Below, in pieces: positions 40,105 through 50,555 of a stretch of 64,000 bases of DNA. This stretch comes from Vibrio metoecus (GTDB taxonomy: Bacteria > Pseudomonadota > Gammaproteobacteria > Enterobacterales > Vibrionaceae). Both the position numbers and the translations under genes were made by a program. Location: NCBI RefSeq assembly GCF_000696385.1, contig NZ_JJMN01000070.1:62001-126000 (forward strand), read 5' to 3'. The notes below the pieces were generated by a model. It made no database searches. It saw nothing but the letters and a program-made list of their open reading frames with translations, and was not told where the DNA came from. Every line of letters starts with the position of its first letter. Positions within the stretch are counted from its first letter, which is position 1.

Positions 40105-41427
40105 ATGGACCGTTGGCAAGGCATACAACATGTGGTCGTCGTAGGGCTCGGGATTACCGGGCTCTCTGTCGTTAATTATCTGCGAAAAAATCATCCGTCG
40201 GTAACCGTGCAGGTTATCGATACGCGCGAAACACCACCGGGGCAAGAGCAGCTTTCGTTGGACGTTGCACTGCACCGTGGCGGGTGGAATCTTGAGTGGT
40301 TACTCAGTGCCGATTTGGTGGTCACTAATCCAGGTATTGCGTTGGCGACTCCTGAGATTCAACAAGTGCTCGCGGCAGGGATACCCGTTGTTGGGGATAT
40401 TGAGCTGTTCGCATGGCATGTGGATACGCCCGTTATTGCGATTACCGGATCAAATGGCAAAAGCACGGTGACTGATTTAAGTGGTGTGTTAGCCAATGCT
40501 GCTGGTGTGAAGGCCGCAGTAGGCGGCAACATTGGCGTGCCTGCGCTGGATCTGATTTCTCCAGACGTTGAGCTGTATGTGCTTGAGCTATCGAGCTTCC
40601 AACTCGAAACCACTTCTAGCTTAAAACTGAAAGCCGCGGCGTTTCTCAATCTCTCTGAAGATCATATGGATCGCTATCAGGGGATGGAGGACTACCGCCA
40701 AGCCAAACTGCGCATTTTCGATCATGCCGAAACCGCAGTCGTGAATGCCGATGATCCTCAAACTTTCCCTGACCACGCGGCGCATCTGCAAGTGGTGACG
40801 TTTGGTGTCGAACACGCTGCACAATTTAGCGTTGCTCAACATCAAGGTCGTGAATACCTTTTTGCGCGCGATGAGGCCGTCATGGCATGCGCTGAGCTGA
40901 GTTTGGTTGGCCGTCATAACGTGGCAAACGTACTGACCGTGTTAGCTTTGCTTGATTCAGCTGGAGTAAACTTCCGTCTGGCTTTGGATGCACTGAAGTC
41001 TTACACGGGTTTGACACACCGCTGCCAAGTGGTTGCCGATAATCACGGTATTAAATGGGTCAATGATTCTAAAGCGACCAACGTAGCAAGTACGCTGGCG
41101 GCTCTGTCAGGTCTTAAAATCGAAGGGCAACTCTATTTACTGGTCGGTGGGGTTGGTAAAGGTGCTGATTTCACACCACTCGCCCCCGTCTTAGCGACAT
41201 TGCCCGTGCAGTTGTGCTGTTTTGGTGTGGATGGGGACAAGTTTATGCTGCTGCATCCTTCTGCTCGTTTCTATGATTCGATGGAGAGCATTATTCGCTC
41301 GATTCGTCCACAGTTGAAAAGCGGCGATATGGTGCTGCTTTCTCCTGCTTGTGCGAGTTTTGATCAGTTTAAAAACTTCATGGCGCGTGGGGATATTTTT
41401 GCCCAACTCGCTCGGCAATACGCCTAA
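40105..41427 (+). CDS. murD: UDP-MurNAc-L-alanine:D-glutamate ligase
   Basis: MurD adds D-glutamate to UDP-MurNAc-L-Ala. The 440-residue protein starts with a Rossmann loop [16 protein letters not shown], has the ATP loop [15 protein letters not shown] near 115, [19 protein letters not shown] near 190 and HRCQVV in the C-terminal domain. The ATG at 40105 has AAGGATG about ten bases upstream and gives a family-like N-terminus; an ATG at 40093 would add four residues. Confidence 0.94.
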   Translation: MDRWQGIQHVVVVGLGITGLSVVNYLRKNHPSVTVQVIDTRETPPGQEQLSLDVALHRGGWNLEWLLSADLVVTNPGIALATPEIQQVLAAGIPVVGDIELFAWHVDTPVIAITGSNGKSTVTDLSGVLANAAGVKAAVGGNIGVPALDLISPDVELYVLELSSFQLETTSSLKLKAAAFLNLSEDHMDRYQGMEDYRQAKLRIFDHAETAVVNADDPQTFPDHAAHLQVVTFGVEHAAQFSVAQHQGREYLFARDEAVMACAELSLVGRHNVANVLTVLALLDSAGVNFRLALDALKSYTGLTHRCQVVADNHGIKWVNDSKATNVASTLAALSGLKIEGQLYLLVGGVGKGADFTPLAPVLATLPVQLCCFGVDGDKFMLLHPSARFYDSMESIIRSIRPQLKSGDMVLLSPACASFDQFKNFMARGDIFAQLARQYA

Positions 41428-41443
41428 CAACAGGTAGTTCAGC

Positions 41444-42641
41444 TTGTTTTTATCCAGACCTTTTACAAAACTTCGTCACTGGTTGAGCTCGGCTTCGCCA
41501 GAGGCTCTGTTTGATCGCCAATTGGTCTGGATTGCGTTTGGCTTGATGCTGATTGGCCTTGTGATGGTGACATCCGCTTCGTTTCCAATCAGCTCTCGCC
41601 TAACCGATCAACCGTTTCACTTTATGTTTCGCCATGCGATTTTTCTACTGTTGGCGCTTGTTACCTCCGGTTTGGTATTGCAAGTGCCGTTAGAGCGTTG
41701 GATGAAATACAGCTCACTGCTGCTCGGGATCTCCTTTTTCTTGTTGGTGGTGGTGTTGGTCGCTGGTAAGTCAGTAAATGGTGCATCACGTTGGATCCCG
41801 CTAGGGTTGTTTAACCTTCAGCCTGCGGAAGTAGCCAAGCTGTCACTGTTTATTTTCATGTCGGGTTATTTGGTGCGCAAACATGACGAAGTTCGTCAGA
41901 CGTTCTTTGGCGGCTTTTTAAAACCGATCATGGTGTTTGGTACACTCGCTGTGTTGCTGCTTGGGCAGCCAGACTTGGGAACGGTGATCGTAATGTTGGT
42001 CACGCTGTTTGGCATGCTGTTTATTGCCGGCGCGAAAACTCTCTCAGTTTTTGGCCTTGATGGTGGCAGGAGTGTTAGCGGTGGTCGCGCTGATTGTCGC
42101 TGAACCTTATCGTGTACGCCGTGTGACCTCGTTTTTAGATCCGTGGGAAGATCCCTTTGGTAGCGGTTACCAGCTGACTCAATCCTTGATGGCGTTTGGC
42201 CGTGGTGAGTGGTTTGGGCAAGGATTAGGCAATTCGATTCAAAAACTCGAATATTTGCCTGAAGCGCATACTGACTTTGTATTCGCCGTCTTGGCCGAAG
42301 AGCTTGGCTTTATCGGCGTGGTATTAGTGCTCGTGCTGATTTTTAGCTTGGTACTGAAAGCGATTTTTATCGGCAAAAAAGCCTTTCAACATGATCAGCA
42401 GTTTGGCGGCTACCTCGCGTTTGGCATCGGTATTTGGTTTGCGTTTCAGACCTTAGTGAACGTCGGTGCGGCAGCGGGTATGGTTCCCACCAAAGGCTTG
42501 ACCTTACCACTCATCAGTTACGGCGGTTCCAGTTTAATTATTATGTCAGTGGCGGTGTCGATTTTACTGCGCATCGATCATGAATGCCGTTTAGCGGATC
42601 GCCACGCACCAGAAGAAATCACAGTTGATGAACAAGAATAA
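41444..42641 (+). pseudogene. ftsW: Septal peptidoglycan glycosyltransferase FtsW, frame broken by one extra base
   Basis: FtsW is the SEDS-family polymerase that builds septal glycan with FtsI. The first frame (TTG start, 41444) runs through the first membrane segments to GMLFIAGAK and then degenerates ([10 protein letters not shown]). The rest, [16 protein letters not shown] to the C-terminus with [16 protein letters not shown] and [10 protein letters not shown], is one frame over. Reading AAA instead of AAAA at 42035-42038 gives [12 protein letters not shown], restoring one continuous protein of about 398 residues. The span is 1198 bases, one over a multiple of three. As this gene is essential in relatives, a base-calling error is likely. 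Confidence 0.93.
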
Positions 42642-43689
42642 AAAATTAATGGTGATGGCCGGAGGAACCGGTGGTCACGTATTTCCCGGTTTGGCTGTCG
42701 CCAAACAACTACAGCAACAGGGCTGGCAAATTCGTTGGTTGGGAACGGCTGACCGAATGGAAGCGGAATTGGTTCCTAAACACGGCATTGAGATTGACTT
42801 TATTCAGGTCAAAGGGCTGCGTGGTCAAGGGTTTATGCGTTTGCTCAAAGCGCCTTTCCAAATTGTGAATGCGATTTTGCAAGCGCGCCGCCATTTACTG
42901 GCTTATCAGCCTGATGCGGTTCTCGGCATGGGTGGTTATGTGAGTGGACCGGGGGGGATTGCCGCTTGGTTACTGGGTATTCCAGTGGTGCTGCATGAAC
43001 AAAACGCTGTCGCGGGTTTAACCAACCAATGGTTGGCAAAAATTGCGCGCCGTGTGTTTCAAGCTTTCCCTGGGGCGTTTACCGATGCGCCTGTCGTGGG
43101 TAATCCAGTGCGCCAAGATGTGGTGCAACTTGCCGCGCCAGAGCAGCGTTTTGCCGAGCGAACGGGGGCGATCCGAATCTTGGTGATGGGCGGTAGCCAA
43201 GGGGCTCGCATCTTAAACCAAACCCTACCCGAGGTAATGGCATCGTTGGGGGCGGAGTATGAAATTCGTCATCAAGCCGGTAAGAACAGCCAACAAGAAG
43301 TGGCGGAGGCTTATGCTGCTGCAGGCGTTGAGGGTGCAGAAGTCACTGAATTTATCGATGATGTCGCAGAAGCCTATGGTTGGGCGGACTTACTGATTTG
43401 TCGCTCAGGTGCCTTGACGGTTTCTGAGGTGTCGGCAGCGGGAGTCGGTGCAATTTTTATCCCTTTCATGCATAAAGATCGTCAGCAAGCCTTGAACGCC
43501 GACCATCTAGTGGCCTGTGGGGCTGCAAAAATGATTGAACAGCCCGATTTGAGTGCGGAAAAGCTCGCTCAAATGGTACGCCAGCTCGATCGAGCACAAT
43601 TATTGTCCATGGCACAGAAGGCGCGCCAAGCCGCCAAATTAGATGCTGACAAGGTGGTGGCGCAAGCGATCATCGCCATTACCGAATAA
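42628..43689 (+). CDS. murG: UDP-GlcNAc:lipid I N-acetylglucosaminyltransferase MurG
   Basis: MurG adds GlcNAc to lipid I, giving lipid II. The 353-residue protein is a GT-B enzyme with the glycine-rich loops [16 protein letters not shown] (near 10-25) and [11 protein letters not shown] (near 100), and the donor-site loop [11 protein letters not shown] near 188. ATG at 42628 is chosen; TTG one codon upstream is possible. It overlaps the end of ftsW by 14 bases. Confidence 0.95.
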   Translation: MNKNKKLMVMAGGTGGHVFPGLAVAKQLQQQGWQIRWLGTADRMEAELVPKHGIEIDFIQVKGLRGQGFMRLLKAPFQIVNAILQARRHLLAYQPDAVLGMGGYVSGPGGIAAWLLGIPVVLHEQNAVAGLTNQWLAKIARRVFQAFPGAFTDAPVVGNPVRQDVVQLAAPEQRFAERTGAIRILVMGGSQGARILNQTLPEVMASLGAEYEIRHQAGKNSQQEVAEAYAAAGVEGAEVTEFIDDVAEAYGWADLLICRSGALTVSEVSAAGVGAIFIPFMHKDRQQALNADHLVACGAAKMIEQPDLSAEKLAQMVRQLDRAQLLSMAQKARQAAKLDADKVVAQAIIAITE

Positions 43690-43702
43690 TGAGAACAGAA
43701 TT

Positions 43703-45163
43703 ATGACCATTAAACACACTCAAGATCTTGCTCAAATTCGCGCTATGGTGCCAGAGATGCGCCGTGTTAAAGCGATCCACTTTATTGGTATCGGTGGGGC
43801 CGGAATGAGCGGGATTGCCGAAGTGCTGCTCAACGAAGGCTACCAAATTTCAGGTTCCGACTTAGCGGCAAATCCAGTCACTGAGCGATTAGCGGAAAAA
43901 GGTGCGACGATTTTTATTGGCCATGAAGCACAGAATATCGAACGTGCCAGCGTAGTGGTGGTTTCCACCGCCATCAATGAACTGAATCCTGAAATCCAAG
44001 CGGCGCGTGAAAAGCGCATCCCGATTGTGCGCCGCGCCGAAATGCTGGCTGAACTGATGCGTTTTCGTCACGGTATCGCAGTCGCCGGAACTCATGGCAA
44101 AACCACTACCACGGCACTTGTGACTCAGATTTATTCTGAAGCAGGATTGGATCCGACCTTTGTGAATGGCGGTTTGGTAAAAAGTGCTGGTACCAACGCG
44201 CGTTTGGGTTCTAGCCGTATTTTGATTGCTGAAGCGGATGAGAGTGATGCTTCATTCTTGCATCTGCAACCGATGGTCACCATTGTCACCAATATTGAAG
44301 CCGATCACATGGATACTTACGGCGGCGATTTTGAAAACCTCAAACAGACCTTTATCGACTTTTTGCACAATCTGCCTTTTTATGGTCAAGCGATTTTGTG
44401 TATTGATGATCCGGTGATTCGTGAGCTTATTCCACGGGTAAGTCGCCAAGTCATCACCTATGGATTTTCGGAAGATGCCGACGTGCGCATTGAAAATTAC
44501 CGCCAAAATGGCCAGCAAGGCCAATTTACCGTGGTGCGTAAAGGCAAAGCGAATTTGGATATCACATTGAATATTCCTGGACGTCATAACGCGCTCAATG
44601 CTTCGGCGGCTATTGCGGTTGCGACCGAAGATGACATCCGTGATGAAGCGATTTTACGTGCGATGGCTAATACGCAAGGCACAGGGCGCCGTTTTGACCA
44701 CTTGGGCGAGTTTGAAACTGGCAATGGAGTGGCCATGTTGGTGGATGATTACGGTCACCACCCAACCGAAGTGGATGTGACCATTAAAGCCGCGCGTAAT
44801 GGCTGGGCTGAAAAACGTTTAGTGATGATTTTCCAGCCGCATCGTTACACACGAACTCGCGATCTGTATGACGATTTTGCCAACGTACTTGAGCAAGTCG
44901 ATGTGCTGATCATGCTAGATGTGTATTCAGCGGGAGAGAAGCCAATTGCTGGTGCTGATGGTCGATCCTTGTGTCGTACGATTCGTAGCCGAGGTAAAAT
45001 TGACCCTATCTTTGTACCAGATAGCCAGACATTGCCTGCGGTGCTTGCCAATATCTTGCAAGATGGTGACTTAGTATTGACGCAAGGCGCGGGTGATGTC
45101 GGGAAAGTAGCAAGACATTTAGCGGCTCTTGAACTCAATATTGCGAACATGCAACAGATATAA
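43703..45163 (+). CDS. murC: UDP-N-acetylmuramate:L-alanine ligase
   Basis: MurC adds the first amino acid of the stem peptide. The 486-residue protein has [16 protein letters not shown] near 24-39, the ATP loop [15 protein letters not shown] near 125, [14 protein letters not shown] near 192 and [10 protein letters not shown] near 345. The ATG at 43703 lies 13 bases beyond murG; longer in-frame starts lie inside murG. In E. coli ddlB would come next, but it is absent here. Confidence 0.96.
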   Translation: MTIKHTQDLAQIRAMVPEMRRVKAIHFIGIGGAGMSGIAEVLLNEGYQISGSDLAANPVTERLAEKGATIFIGHEAQNIERASVVVVSTAINELNPEIQAAREKRIPIVRRAEMLAELMRFRHGIAVAGTHGKTTTTALVTQIYSEAGLDPTFVNGGLVKSAGTNARLGSSRILIAEADESDASFLHLQPMVTIVTNIEADHMDTYGGDFENLKQTFIDFLHNLPFYGQAILCIDDPVIRELIPRVSRQVITYGFSEDADVRIENYRQNGQQGQFTVVRKGKANLDITLNIPGRHNALNASAAIAVATEDDIRDEAILRAMANTQGTGRRFDHLGEFETGNGVAMLVDDYGHHPTEVDVTIKAARNGWAEKRLVMIFQPHRYTRTRDLYDDFANVLEQVDVLIMLDVYSAGEKPIAGADGRSLCRTIRSRGKIDPIFVPDSQTLPAVLANILQDGDLVLTQGAGDVGKVARHLAALELNIANMQQI

Positions 45164-45198
45164 GCAACCGAAAGGTTGTCTCATTGGTGAATTCCTTG

Positions 45199-45236
45199 GT
45201 ATCAAGCCCAGATTTCTGATGTTGGGTATTTGATAC
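45199..45236. promoter_or_regulatory. Inverted repeat overlapping the ftsQ promoter -35
   Basis: GTATCAA-G-CCCA and TGGG-TAT-TTGATAC form an interrupted inverted repeat with an inner spacer of about 12 bases. The right arm ends on the -35 hexamer TTGATA of the promoter at 45230-45257. It could be an operator or an RNA hairpin at the end of the murC transcript; no T-run follows. Confidence 0.5.
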
Positions 45237-45257
45237 TTTGGATCACCTCAGTATAAT
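45230..45257 (+). promoter_or_regulatory. Sigma-70 type promoter for ftsQAZ
   Basis: TTGATA and TATAAT are separated by 16 bases in the 179-base gap between murC and ftsQ, the gap occupied by ddlB in E. coli. Transcription would begin near 45264, about 80 bases ahead of ftsQ. Confidence 0.75.
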
Positions 45258-45342
45258 CCGGAGGTTAAAGTCATTGCTTTTACCTCTATGACGCAACGAA
45301 ATAGGGAATCAAATTGCCAGTCGTTAACAGGAACACCGGGCT

Positions 45343-46128
45343 TTGATCAACAAGGTACTTTTAGAAGGCCGTAGAATCACCCGCTCACCACAAGTGAAAC
45401 AACATGCCTGTGGTGCGAGTTTTTTTCTGGTGGTGCTATTGCTGATAGGTGGTTTGCTGTATTCGACGATCAGTTGGATGTGGGACGAACAACGTCTTCC
45501 TCTCTCGAAACTCGTTTTACAGGGTGACTTACAATATGTTTCCTCCCTCGATGTGCAACGAGTATTAGCGCGCTTGGATCATATCGGGACATTTATGTCG
45601 CAAGATATTAATGTTCTGCAAGAGAGTGTGCAGTCGATTCCATGGGTATCACATGCATCGATAAGGAAACAGTGGCCAGATACGATTAAAGTCTATTTAA
45701 CCGAATATCAGGTCGAAGCATTATGGAATGCGAATGCGTTATTTAGATAAAAAATAGGCACAGTATTTTATGGTGATATTGCGCAAGTTAAAGGCGAACA
45801 CGTTAAATTATATGGGCCTGATGGCACTGCGCCACAAGTATTAAAAGCATGGCGAGATTACAACCCGAAATTTGCTCAGCTAGGTTTAAATATCTCCTCA
45901 TTAGTATTAAATGACCGACGAGCTTGGCAAATTATTCTCGACAATGGTATTCGTCTGGAATTGGGGAAAGAGTCATTAGAAGAGCGAATATCGCGCTTCT
46001 TTTTGCTCTATAAACAATTAGGTAATAAAGCTGAACAAATCAGCTATATCGACCTCAGGTATGATACTGGAGCCGCGGTGGGTTGGTTCCCTGAACAAGA
46101 GTTAACACAAGAGAAAAACGATGACTAA
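45343..46128 (+). pseudogene. ftsQ: Cell division protein FtsQ, interrupted by an in-frame TAA
   Basis: FtsQ is the bitopic hub that recruits FtsLB to the divisome. From a TTG start the protein reads a cytoplasmic tail, a membrane segment (FFLVVLLLIGGLLYSTISWM near 28-47) and the POTRA domain up to VEALWNANALFR, then TAA at 45748-45750. The same frame goes on with KIGTVFYGDIAQVKGEH to DLRYDTGAAVGWFPEQEL and stops at 46126-46128, overlapping ftsA by eight bases. The break lies in an A/T-rich stretch, TTTAGATAAAAAATAGG. In the next frame the same bases read LDK, so a few extra A/T bases (net three) could explain both the stop and the local mismatch. Confidence 0.9.
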
Positions 46129-47383
46129 GACTGCCGATGACAACATTATTGTTGGTCTAGATATAGGCACTGCCACCGTCTCCGCTCTCGTGGGTGAAAT
46201 ACTCCCTGATGGTCAAATCAATATTATTGGCGCGGGTAGTAGCCCATCCCGTGGGATGGATAAAGGTGGTGTAAACGACCTTGAATCGGTAGTGAAATCG
46301 GTTCAACGCGCGATTGATCAAGCAGAGATGATGGCTGAGTGTAAAATCAGCCACGTATTCCTTTCGATTTCTGGGCGACATATTGCTAGCCGTATTGAGA
46401 AAGGAATGGGGACGATTTCAGATGAAGAAGTTTCCCAAGAAGATATGGATCGCGCGATCCATACAGCAAAATCGATCAAAATTGGTGAAGAGCAGCGTAT
46501 TCTGCATGTGATTCCGCAAGAATTCACCATAGATTATCAGGAAGGCATCAAGAATCCGCTGGGTTTATCTGGGGTTCGCATGGAAGTGAGTGTGCACCTG
46601 ATCACTTGCCATAATGATATGGCAAGAAACATTATTAAAGCGGTTGAACGCTGCGGTTTAAAAGTTGAACAATTAGTCTACTCTGGTTTAGCCGCAAGTA
46701 ATGCTGTGATTACCGAAGATGAGCGCGAACTGGGTGTTTGTGTGGTTGATATCGGCGCAGGCACCATGGATATCGCAATCTGGACCGGTGGAGCATTACG
46801 TTACACCGAGGTCTTTTCCTATGCAGGAAATGCCGTTACTAGCGATATCGCGTTTGCTTTTGGTACGCCAGTCAGTGATGCGGAAGAGATCAAAGTAAAA
46901 TATGGCTGCGCGTTGAGTGAATTGGTCAGCAAAGACGATACGGTTAATGTTCCCAGTGTGGGTGGACGTCCGTCGCGAAGTTTACAGCGACAAACCTTGT
47001 CGGAAGTGATTGAGCCTCGCTACACTGAGCTAATGGGTTTAGTTAACCAAACGGTGGATTCGGTGCAAGAATCCTTACGTAAAGAAGGTATCAAGCATCA
47101 TTTGGCTGCCGGTGTAGTGCTCACTGGTGGCGCAGCACAAATTGAAGGTTTAGTGGCATGCGCAGAACGCGTATTCCGCAATCAAGTTAGGGTAGGTAAG
47201 CCGCTGGAAGTGAGTGGCCTTACCGACTACGTAAAAGAGCCGTATCATTCTACGGCAGTGGGATTACTTCATTACGCAAGAGATAGTCAAATCAGCGACG
47301 ATACTGAATATCAAGAACCCAAACGCCCGTCAATGACAGGTTGGATTGGCCGCTTGCGCAACTGGATACAAAAAGAGTTTTAA
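46121..47383 (+). CDS. ftsA: Cell division actin-like protein FtsA
   Basis: FtsA tethers FtsZ to the membrane and recruits later division proteins. The 420-residue protein has the actin-type nucleotide motifs VGLDIGTATVSALV (residues 11-24), VVDIGAGTMDIAIW near 208 and VLTGGAAQIEGL near 336, with the SHS2 domain between, and the C-terminal amphipathic membrane helix WIGRLRNWIQKEF. Its ATG lies inside the ftsQ 3' end, and ftsZ follows after 30 bases. Confidence 0.96.
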   Translation: MTKTADDNIIVGLDIGTATVSALVGEILPDGQINIIGAGSSPSRGMDKGGVNDLESVVKSVQRAIDQAEMMAECKISHVFLSISGRHIASRIEKGMGTISDEEVSQEDMDRAIHTAKSIKIGEEQRILHVIPQEFTIDYQEGIKNPLGLSGVRMEVSVHLITCHNDMARNIIKAVERCGLKVEQLVYSGLAASNAVITEDERELGVCVVDIGAGTMDIAIWTGGALRYTEVFSYAGNAVTSDIAFAFGTPVSDAEEIKVKYGCALSELVSKDDTVNVPSVGGRPSRSLQRQTLSEVIEPRYTELMGLVNQTVDSVQESLRKEGIKHHLAAGVVLTGGAAQIEGLVACAERVFRNQVRVGKPLEVSGLTDYVKEPYHSTAVGLLHYARDSQISDDTEYQEPKRPSMTGWIGRLRNWIQKEF

Positions 47384-47413
47384 CCTGAGAGACAGGAAAA
47401 ACGGAGATAACAC

Positions 47414-48610
47414 ATGTTTGAACCGATGATGGAAATGTCTGACGATGCGGTAATCAAAGTCGTTGGAGTAGGTGGTGGCGGCGGTAACGCGGTTGAACAC
47501 ATGGTGCGTGAATCCATCGAAGGTGTGGAATTCATGAGTATCAATACCGATGCTCAGGCACTGCGCAAAACAAGCGTTGGTACTGTTATTCAGATTGGTG
47601 GCAATATCACCAAAGGTCTAGGTGCGGGCGCTAACCCACAAGTGGGGCGTGATGCAGCACTAGAAGATAAAGAACGCATTAAAGAATTCCTTACTGGTGC
47701 CGATATGGTGTTTATCGCAGCAGGTATGGGTGGCGGTACAGGAACCGGAGCTGCACCAGTGATTGCCGAAGTGGCAAAAGAGCTGGGCATTTTGACGGTT
47801 GCTGTGGTAACTAAACCTTTCAGCTTTGAAGGCAAAAAGCGTTTGGCTTTTGCTGAGCAGGGAATTGAAGAGCTATCTAAGCACGTTGATTCACTGATCA
47901 CCATTCCAAACGAAAAACTGCTCAAAGTATTGGGTCGTGGTATCACGTTACTGGAAGCCTTTGCGAGCGCGAACAACGTACTTAAAAATGCAGTGCAAGG
48001 CATCGCTGAACTGATTACTCGCCCAGGCATGATTAACGTCGACTTTGCGGACGTACGTACTGTGATGTCAGAAATGGGTCACGCCATGATGGGTAGTGGT
48101 GTTGCAAGAGGTGAAGACCGCGCGGAAGAAGCTGCTGAAATGGCAATTTCTAGCCCGCTGCTGGAAGACATCGATCTCGCCGGTGCGCGTGGTGTTCTTG
48201 TGAACATCACTGCAGGTTTAGATATGCGACTGGATGAATTCGAAACTGTCGGCAATACTGTTAAAGCCTTTGCTTCTGACAATGCAACTGTGGTTATTGG
48301 TACTTCGTTAGATCCAGATATGGCAGACGAAATCCGCGTAACTGTCGTGGCAACCGGTATCGGTAACGAGAAAAAGCCAGATATCACTCTCGTTGCAGGT
48401 GGCAAATCTAAAGTTGCACCTGTATCGGCTCCGGTGACTTCTCGCGTGGAAGAGAAAGCGGCACAGCCTTTGCATGAAAGAGTTGAAGTGAAAACTCAAC
48501 CAACAGCAGCGCCATCGCACTCTTCGGCAAGTCAGAGTGTCGCGCCAAAGCCAGAAAAAGAGAGCGGATATCTTGATATTCCGGCTTTCCTGAGACGTCA
48601 AGCTGACTAA
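47414..48610 (+). CDS. ftsZ: Cell division tubulin-like GTPase FtsZ
   Basis: FtsZ polymerises into the division ring. The 398-residue protein has the tubulin signature [14 protein letters not shown] near 107-120, [13 protein letters not shown] near the N-terminus, NTDAQAL, the T7 loop [11 protein letters not shown] near 207, a variable linker rich in Ala, Pro and Glu, and the C-terminal peptide [13 protein letters not shown] that binds FtsA, ZipA and ZapD-type partners. It ends the division cluster; lpxC has its own promoter downstream. Confidence 0.97.
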   Translation: MFEPMMEMSDDAVIKVVGVGGGGGNAVEHMVRESIEGVEFMSINTDAQALRKTSVGTVIQIGGNITKGLGAGANPQVGRDAALEDKERIKEFLTGADMVFIAAGMGGGTGTGAAPVIAEVAKELGILTVAVVTKPFSFEGKKRLAFAEQGIEELSKHVDSLITIPNEKLLKVLGRGITLLEAFASANNVLKNAVQGIAELITRPGMINVDFADVRTVMSEMGHAMMGSGVARGEDRAEEAAEMAISSPLLEDIDLAGARGVLVNITAGLDMRLDEFETVGNTVKAFASDNATVVIGTSLDPDMADEIRVTVVATGIGNEKKPDITLVAGGKSKVAPVSAPVTSRVEEKAAQPLHERVEVKTQPTAAPSHSSASQSVAPKPEKESGYLDIPAFLRRQAD

Positions 48611-48624
48611 AATATCAGCGTAAT

Positions 48625-48652
48625 TTGACAGTGTTCAGAATTCTGGTAGGAT
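48625..48652 (+). promoter_or_regulatory. Promoter of lpxC
   Basis: A perfect TTGACA and TAGGAT separated by 16 bases lie between ftsZ and lpxC. Transcription would start near 48659, about 50 bases before the lpxC ATG. Confidence 0.78.
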
Positions 48653-48707
48653 GTCGGTCGGTGTTGTGCCGGCCGTTCATTGTGGCTAAATAAATCGAGG
48701 CAACTAG

Positions 48708-49625
48708 ATGATCAGACAACGTACTCTGAAAGAAATAGTGAAAACAACTGGGGTGGGCTTACACTCTGGTCGTAAAGTTACGCTGACTCTTCGCCCGGCC
48801 GCAGCCAATACGGGGATTATTTATCGTCGTACTGACGTCAACCCACCGGTTGATTTTCCTGCCGATCCGGCTTCTGTGCGTGACACCATGCTTTGTACCG
48901 CTTTGGTCAATGATCAAGGTGTACGGATCTCTACCGTAGAGCATCTTAATGCTGCTTTAGCAGGGATGGGGATCGACAACGCGATTATCGAAGTGGACGC
49001 CCCAGAAATTCCAATTATGGATGGCAGTGCGAGTCCTTTTGTTTACTTGCTGCAACAAGCGGGTATTCAAACACTCAATGCACCAAAACGCTTCATCCGT
49101 ATCAAGAAACCTGTACGCATTGAAGATGGCGATAAGTGGGTTGAATTTGTTCCATTTAACGGCTTCCGTATGGATTTCGAAATTGAGTTCAACCACCCAG
49201 CGATTGATGGCGATGACCAACGCCTCGTGTTTGATTTCTCTTCACAAGGCTTTGTGAAAGAAATCTCTCGTGCGCGTACCTTTGGTTTTATGCGTGATAT
49301 CGAATATCTGCAATCACAAAACCTCTGCTTAGGTGGTAGCTTTGATTGCGCGATCGTGCTGGATGATTACCGTATCCTGAATGAAGAAGGACTGCGTTTC
49401 GATAACGAGTTTGTGACTCATAAAGTGCTGGATGCGATTGGTGATCTCTACATGGCTGGTCATGCGATTGTTGGTGAGTTCCGTGCCTACAAATCAGGCC
49501 ACGGCTTGAACAACCAACTGCTGCGTGCGGTATTGGCCGATCAAGAAGCATGGGAATGGGCAACCTTCGAAGAAGAAGTGGGTTCACCTGTTGCTTTTGC
49601 TGAGCCGAACATGGTTCTCGCGTAG
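48708..49625 (+). CDS. lpxC: UDP-3-O-acyl-N-acetylglucosamine deacetylase
   Basis: LpxC performs the committed step of lipid A synthesis, a zinc-dependent deacetylation. The 305-residue protein has zinc ligands in [12 protein letters not shown] (His79) and in [15 protein letters not shown] (His and Asp near 238-242) and the general base region [10 protein letters not shown] (His265). Length equals that of E. coli LpxC. The ATG follows TCGAGGCAACTAG. A terminator ends the unit, so it is cut off from secA by the opposing dciA gene. Confidence 0.97.
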   Translation: MIRQRTLKEIVKTTGVGLHSGRKVTLTLRPAAANTGIIYRRTDVNPPVDFPADPASVRDTMLCTALVNDQGVRISTVEHLNAALAGMGIDNAIIEVDAPEIPIMDGSASPFVYLLQQAGIQTLNAPKRFIRIKKPVRIEDGDKWVEFVPFNGFRMDFEIEFNHPAIDGDDQRLVFDFSSQGFVKEISRARTFGFMRDIEYLQSQNLCLGGSFDCAIVLDDYRILNEEGLRFDNEFVTHKVLDAIGDLYMAGHAIVGEFRAYKSGHGLNNQLLRAVLADQEAWEWATFEEEVGSPVAFAEPNMVLA

Positions 49626-49648
49626 GCCATTCAGAAAGAATAATCATA

Positions 49649-49684
49649 ATAAAGCCAGACTGATGTCTGGTCTTTATTTTTTTT
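49649..49684. terminator. Terminator after lpxC
   Basis: AAAG-CCAGAC-TGAT-GTCTGG-T-CTTT forms a stem with one bulge, followed by a run ATTTTTTTT. It lies between the convergent ends of lpxC and dciA. Confidence 0.85.
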
Positions 49685-49728
49685 AAATTTCAATAGCATT
49701 TAAACGCAATTCGGTGAGTGTAACCTGT

Positions 49729-50202
49729 TCAATCGTCTTTCTGATTTGCTTTCGCTAAACGCGCTAAGCTCTGTAAGCGTTTTTTGACTTTATCAGAAGC
49801 TTGATCGGCAATCGCGAGCAGCACATGAGCGGCATGTTCAGAGAGCGGTGGGCGAGGATTTGCCGCCCGAGCATCCTCAGAGGTGATTTTGCTTTGCCTA
49901 TACAACTCAGGATTGACTCGCACTTCGATACTGATCAAATGGCCAAACCCGTTTTGCCTAAGCTGAGTCAAAATATGTAAACGCTCATAATCGACTTTCA
50001 TTTTGAGCGCTGCGCTGGCTGCTTCAAGCACCAAATTACCACCGCGCACATTGGCGGCGCGCACTTGGGTTTTTAAGCCTTTGGGCAGGATGTCTTGTAA
50101 TTGGCGATTAATAAGCAAAATCGCTTTTGCATGCTCTTGGATCTGCTTGAGTTTGGATGCCTGAATCAACTCATCGGTAGCGGTAGGGCGGTGATCACGC
50201 AT
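49729..50202 (-). CDS. dciA: DnaB helicase loader DciA (DUF721)
   Basis: DciA is the widespread ancestral loader of the replicative helicase, replaced by DnaC in enterobacteria; it has been studied in V. cholerae. The 157-residue protein has an N-terminal KH-like DUF721 domain (LKQIQEHAKAILLINRQLQDILP and NVRGGNLVLEAASAALKMKV) and a less ordered C-terminal part, rich in Lys and Arg. It sits between lpxC and secA, in the place that secM takes in E. coli but on the opposite strand. Confidence 0.88.
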   Translation of the reverse strand: MRDHRPTATDELIQASKLKQIQEHAKAILLINRQLQDILPKGLKTQVRAANVRGGNLVLEAASAALKMKVDYERLHILTQLRQNGFGHLISIEVRVNPELYRQSKITSEDARAANPRPPLSEHAAHVLLAIADQASDKVKKRLQSLARLAKANQKDD

Positions 50203-50555
50203 CGGATTCTCCTTTGGCTGGTGTGACGCTATTCTAACGCGCTTCTTGGCGCACCGAAACGTACATCTTAGTTTGCTGAGATGAATTAAAAAGCGCGAGA
50301 AACCTTGTAAACATTGGGCTTAGTGCACAAAACCGCAAGCTCGTATTCAACAAATCATAGAGAACCTTGGTTGTTGAGACAAAAATTCCTTAAACTAGGC
50401 GGCACTTAATTAACTGCGTGCCTTGAAAATAAACGCTGTCATCACAATATCTCACACAGATGACTTATCTCAGTATCCTTAGTTAAAAATAGGTAGAGAC
50501 TAAAGACATTCCAAGGTCGATAGACAGCGATTTAGCACAGAGAGATTCACAACAA
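50203..50555. other. 353-base gap between dciA and secA
   Basis: Divergent control region. A candidate secA promoter is at 50367-50396. No short upstream frame resembling secM with an export signal and an arrest motif was seen. The dciA promoter should lie in the first 100 bases, but I see no clear hexamers there. Confidence 0.45.
50367..50396 (+). promoter_or_regulatory. Candidate secA promoter
   Basis: TTGGTT and TAAACT with an 18-base spacer, about 160 bases before the secA ATG. The match is moderate. Confidence 0.4.

Noticed and set aside
42030..42060. Programmed ribosomal frameshifting in ftsW
   Set aside because: No slippery heptamer or downstream structure is visible, and the same kind of indel occurs in unrelated genes of this window.
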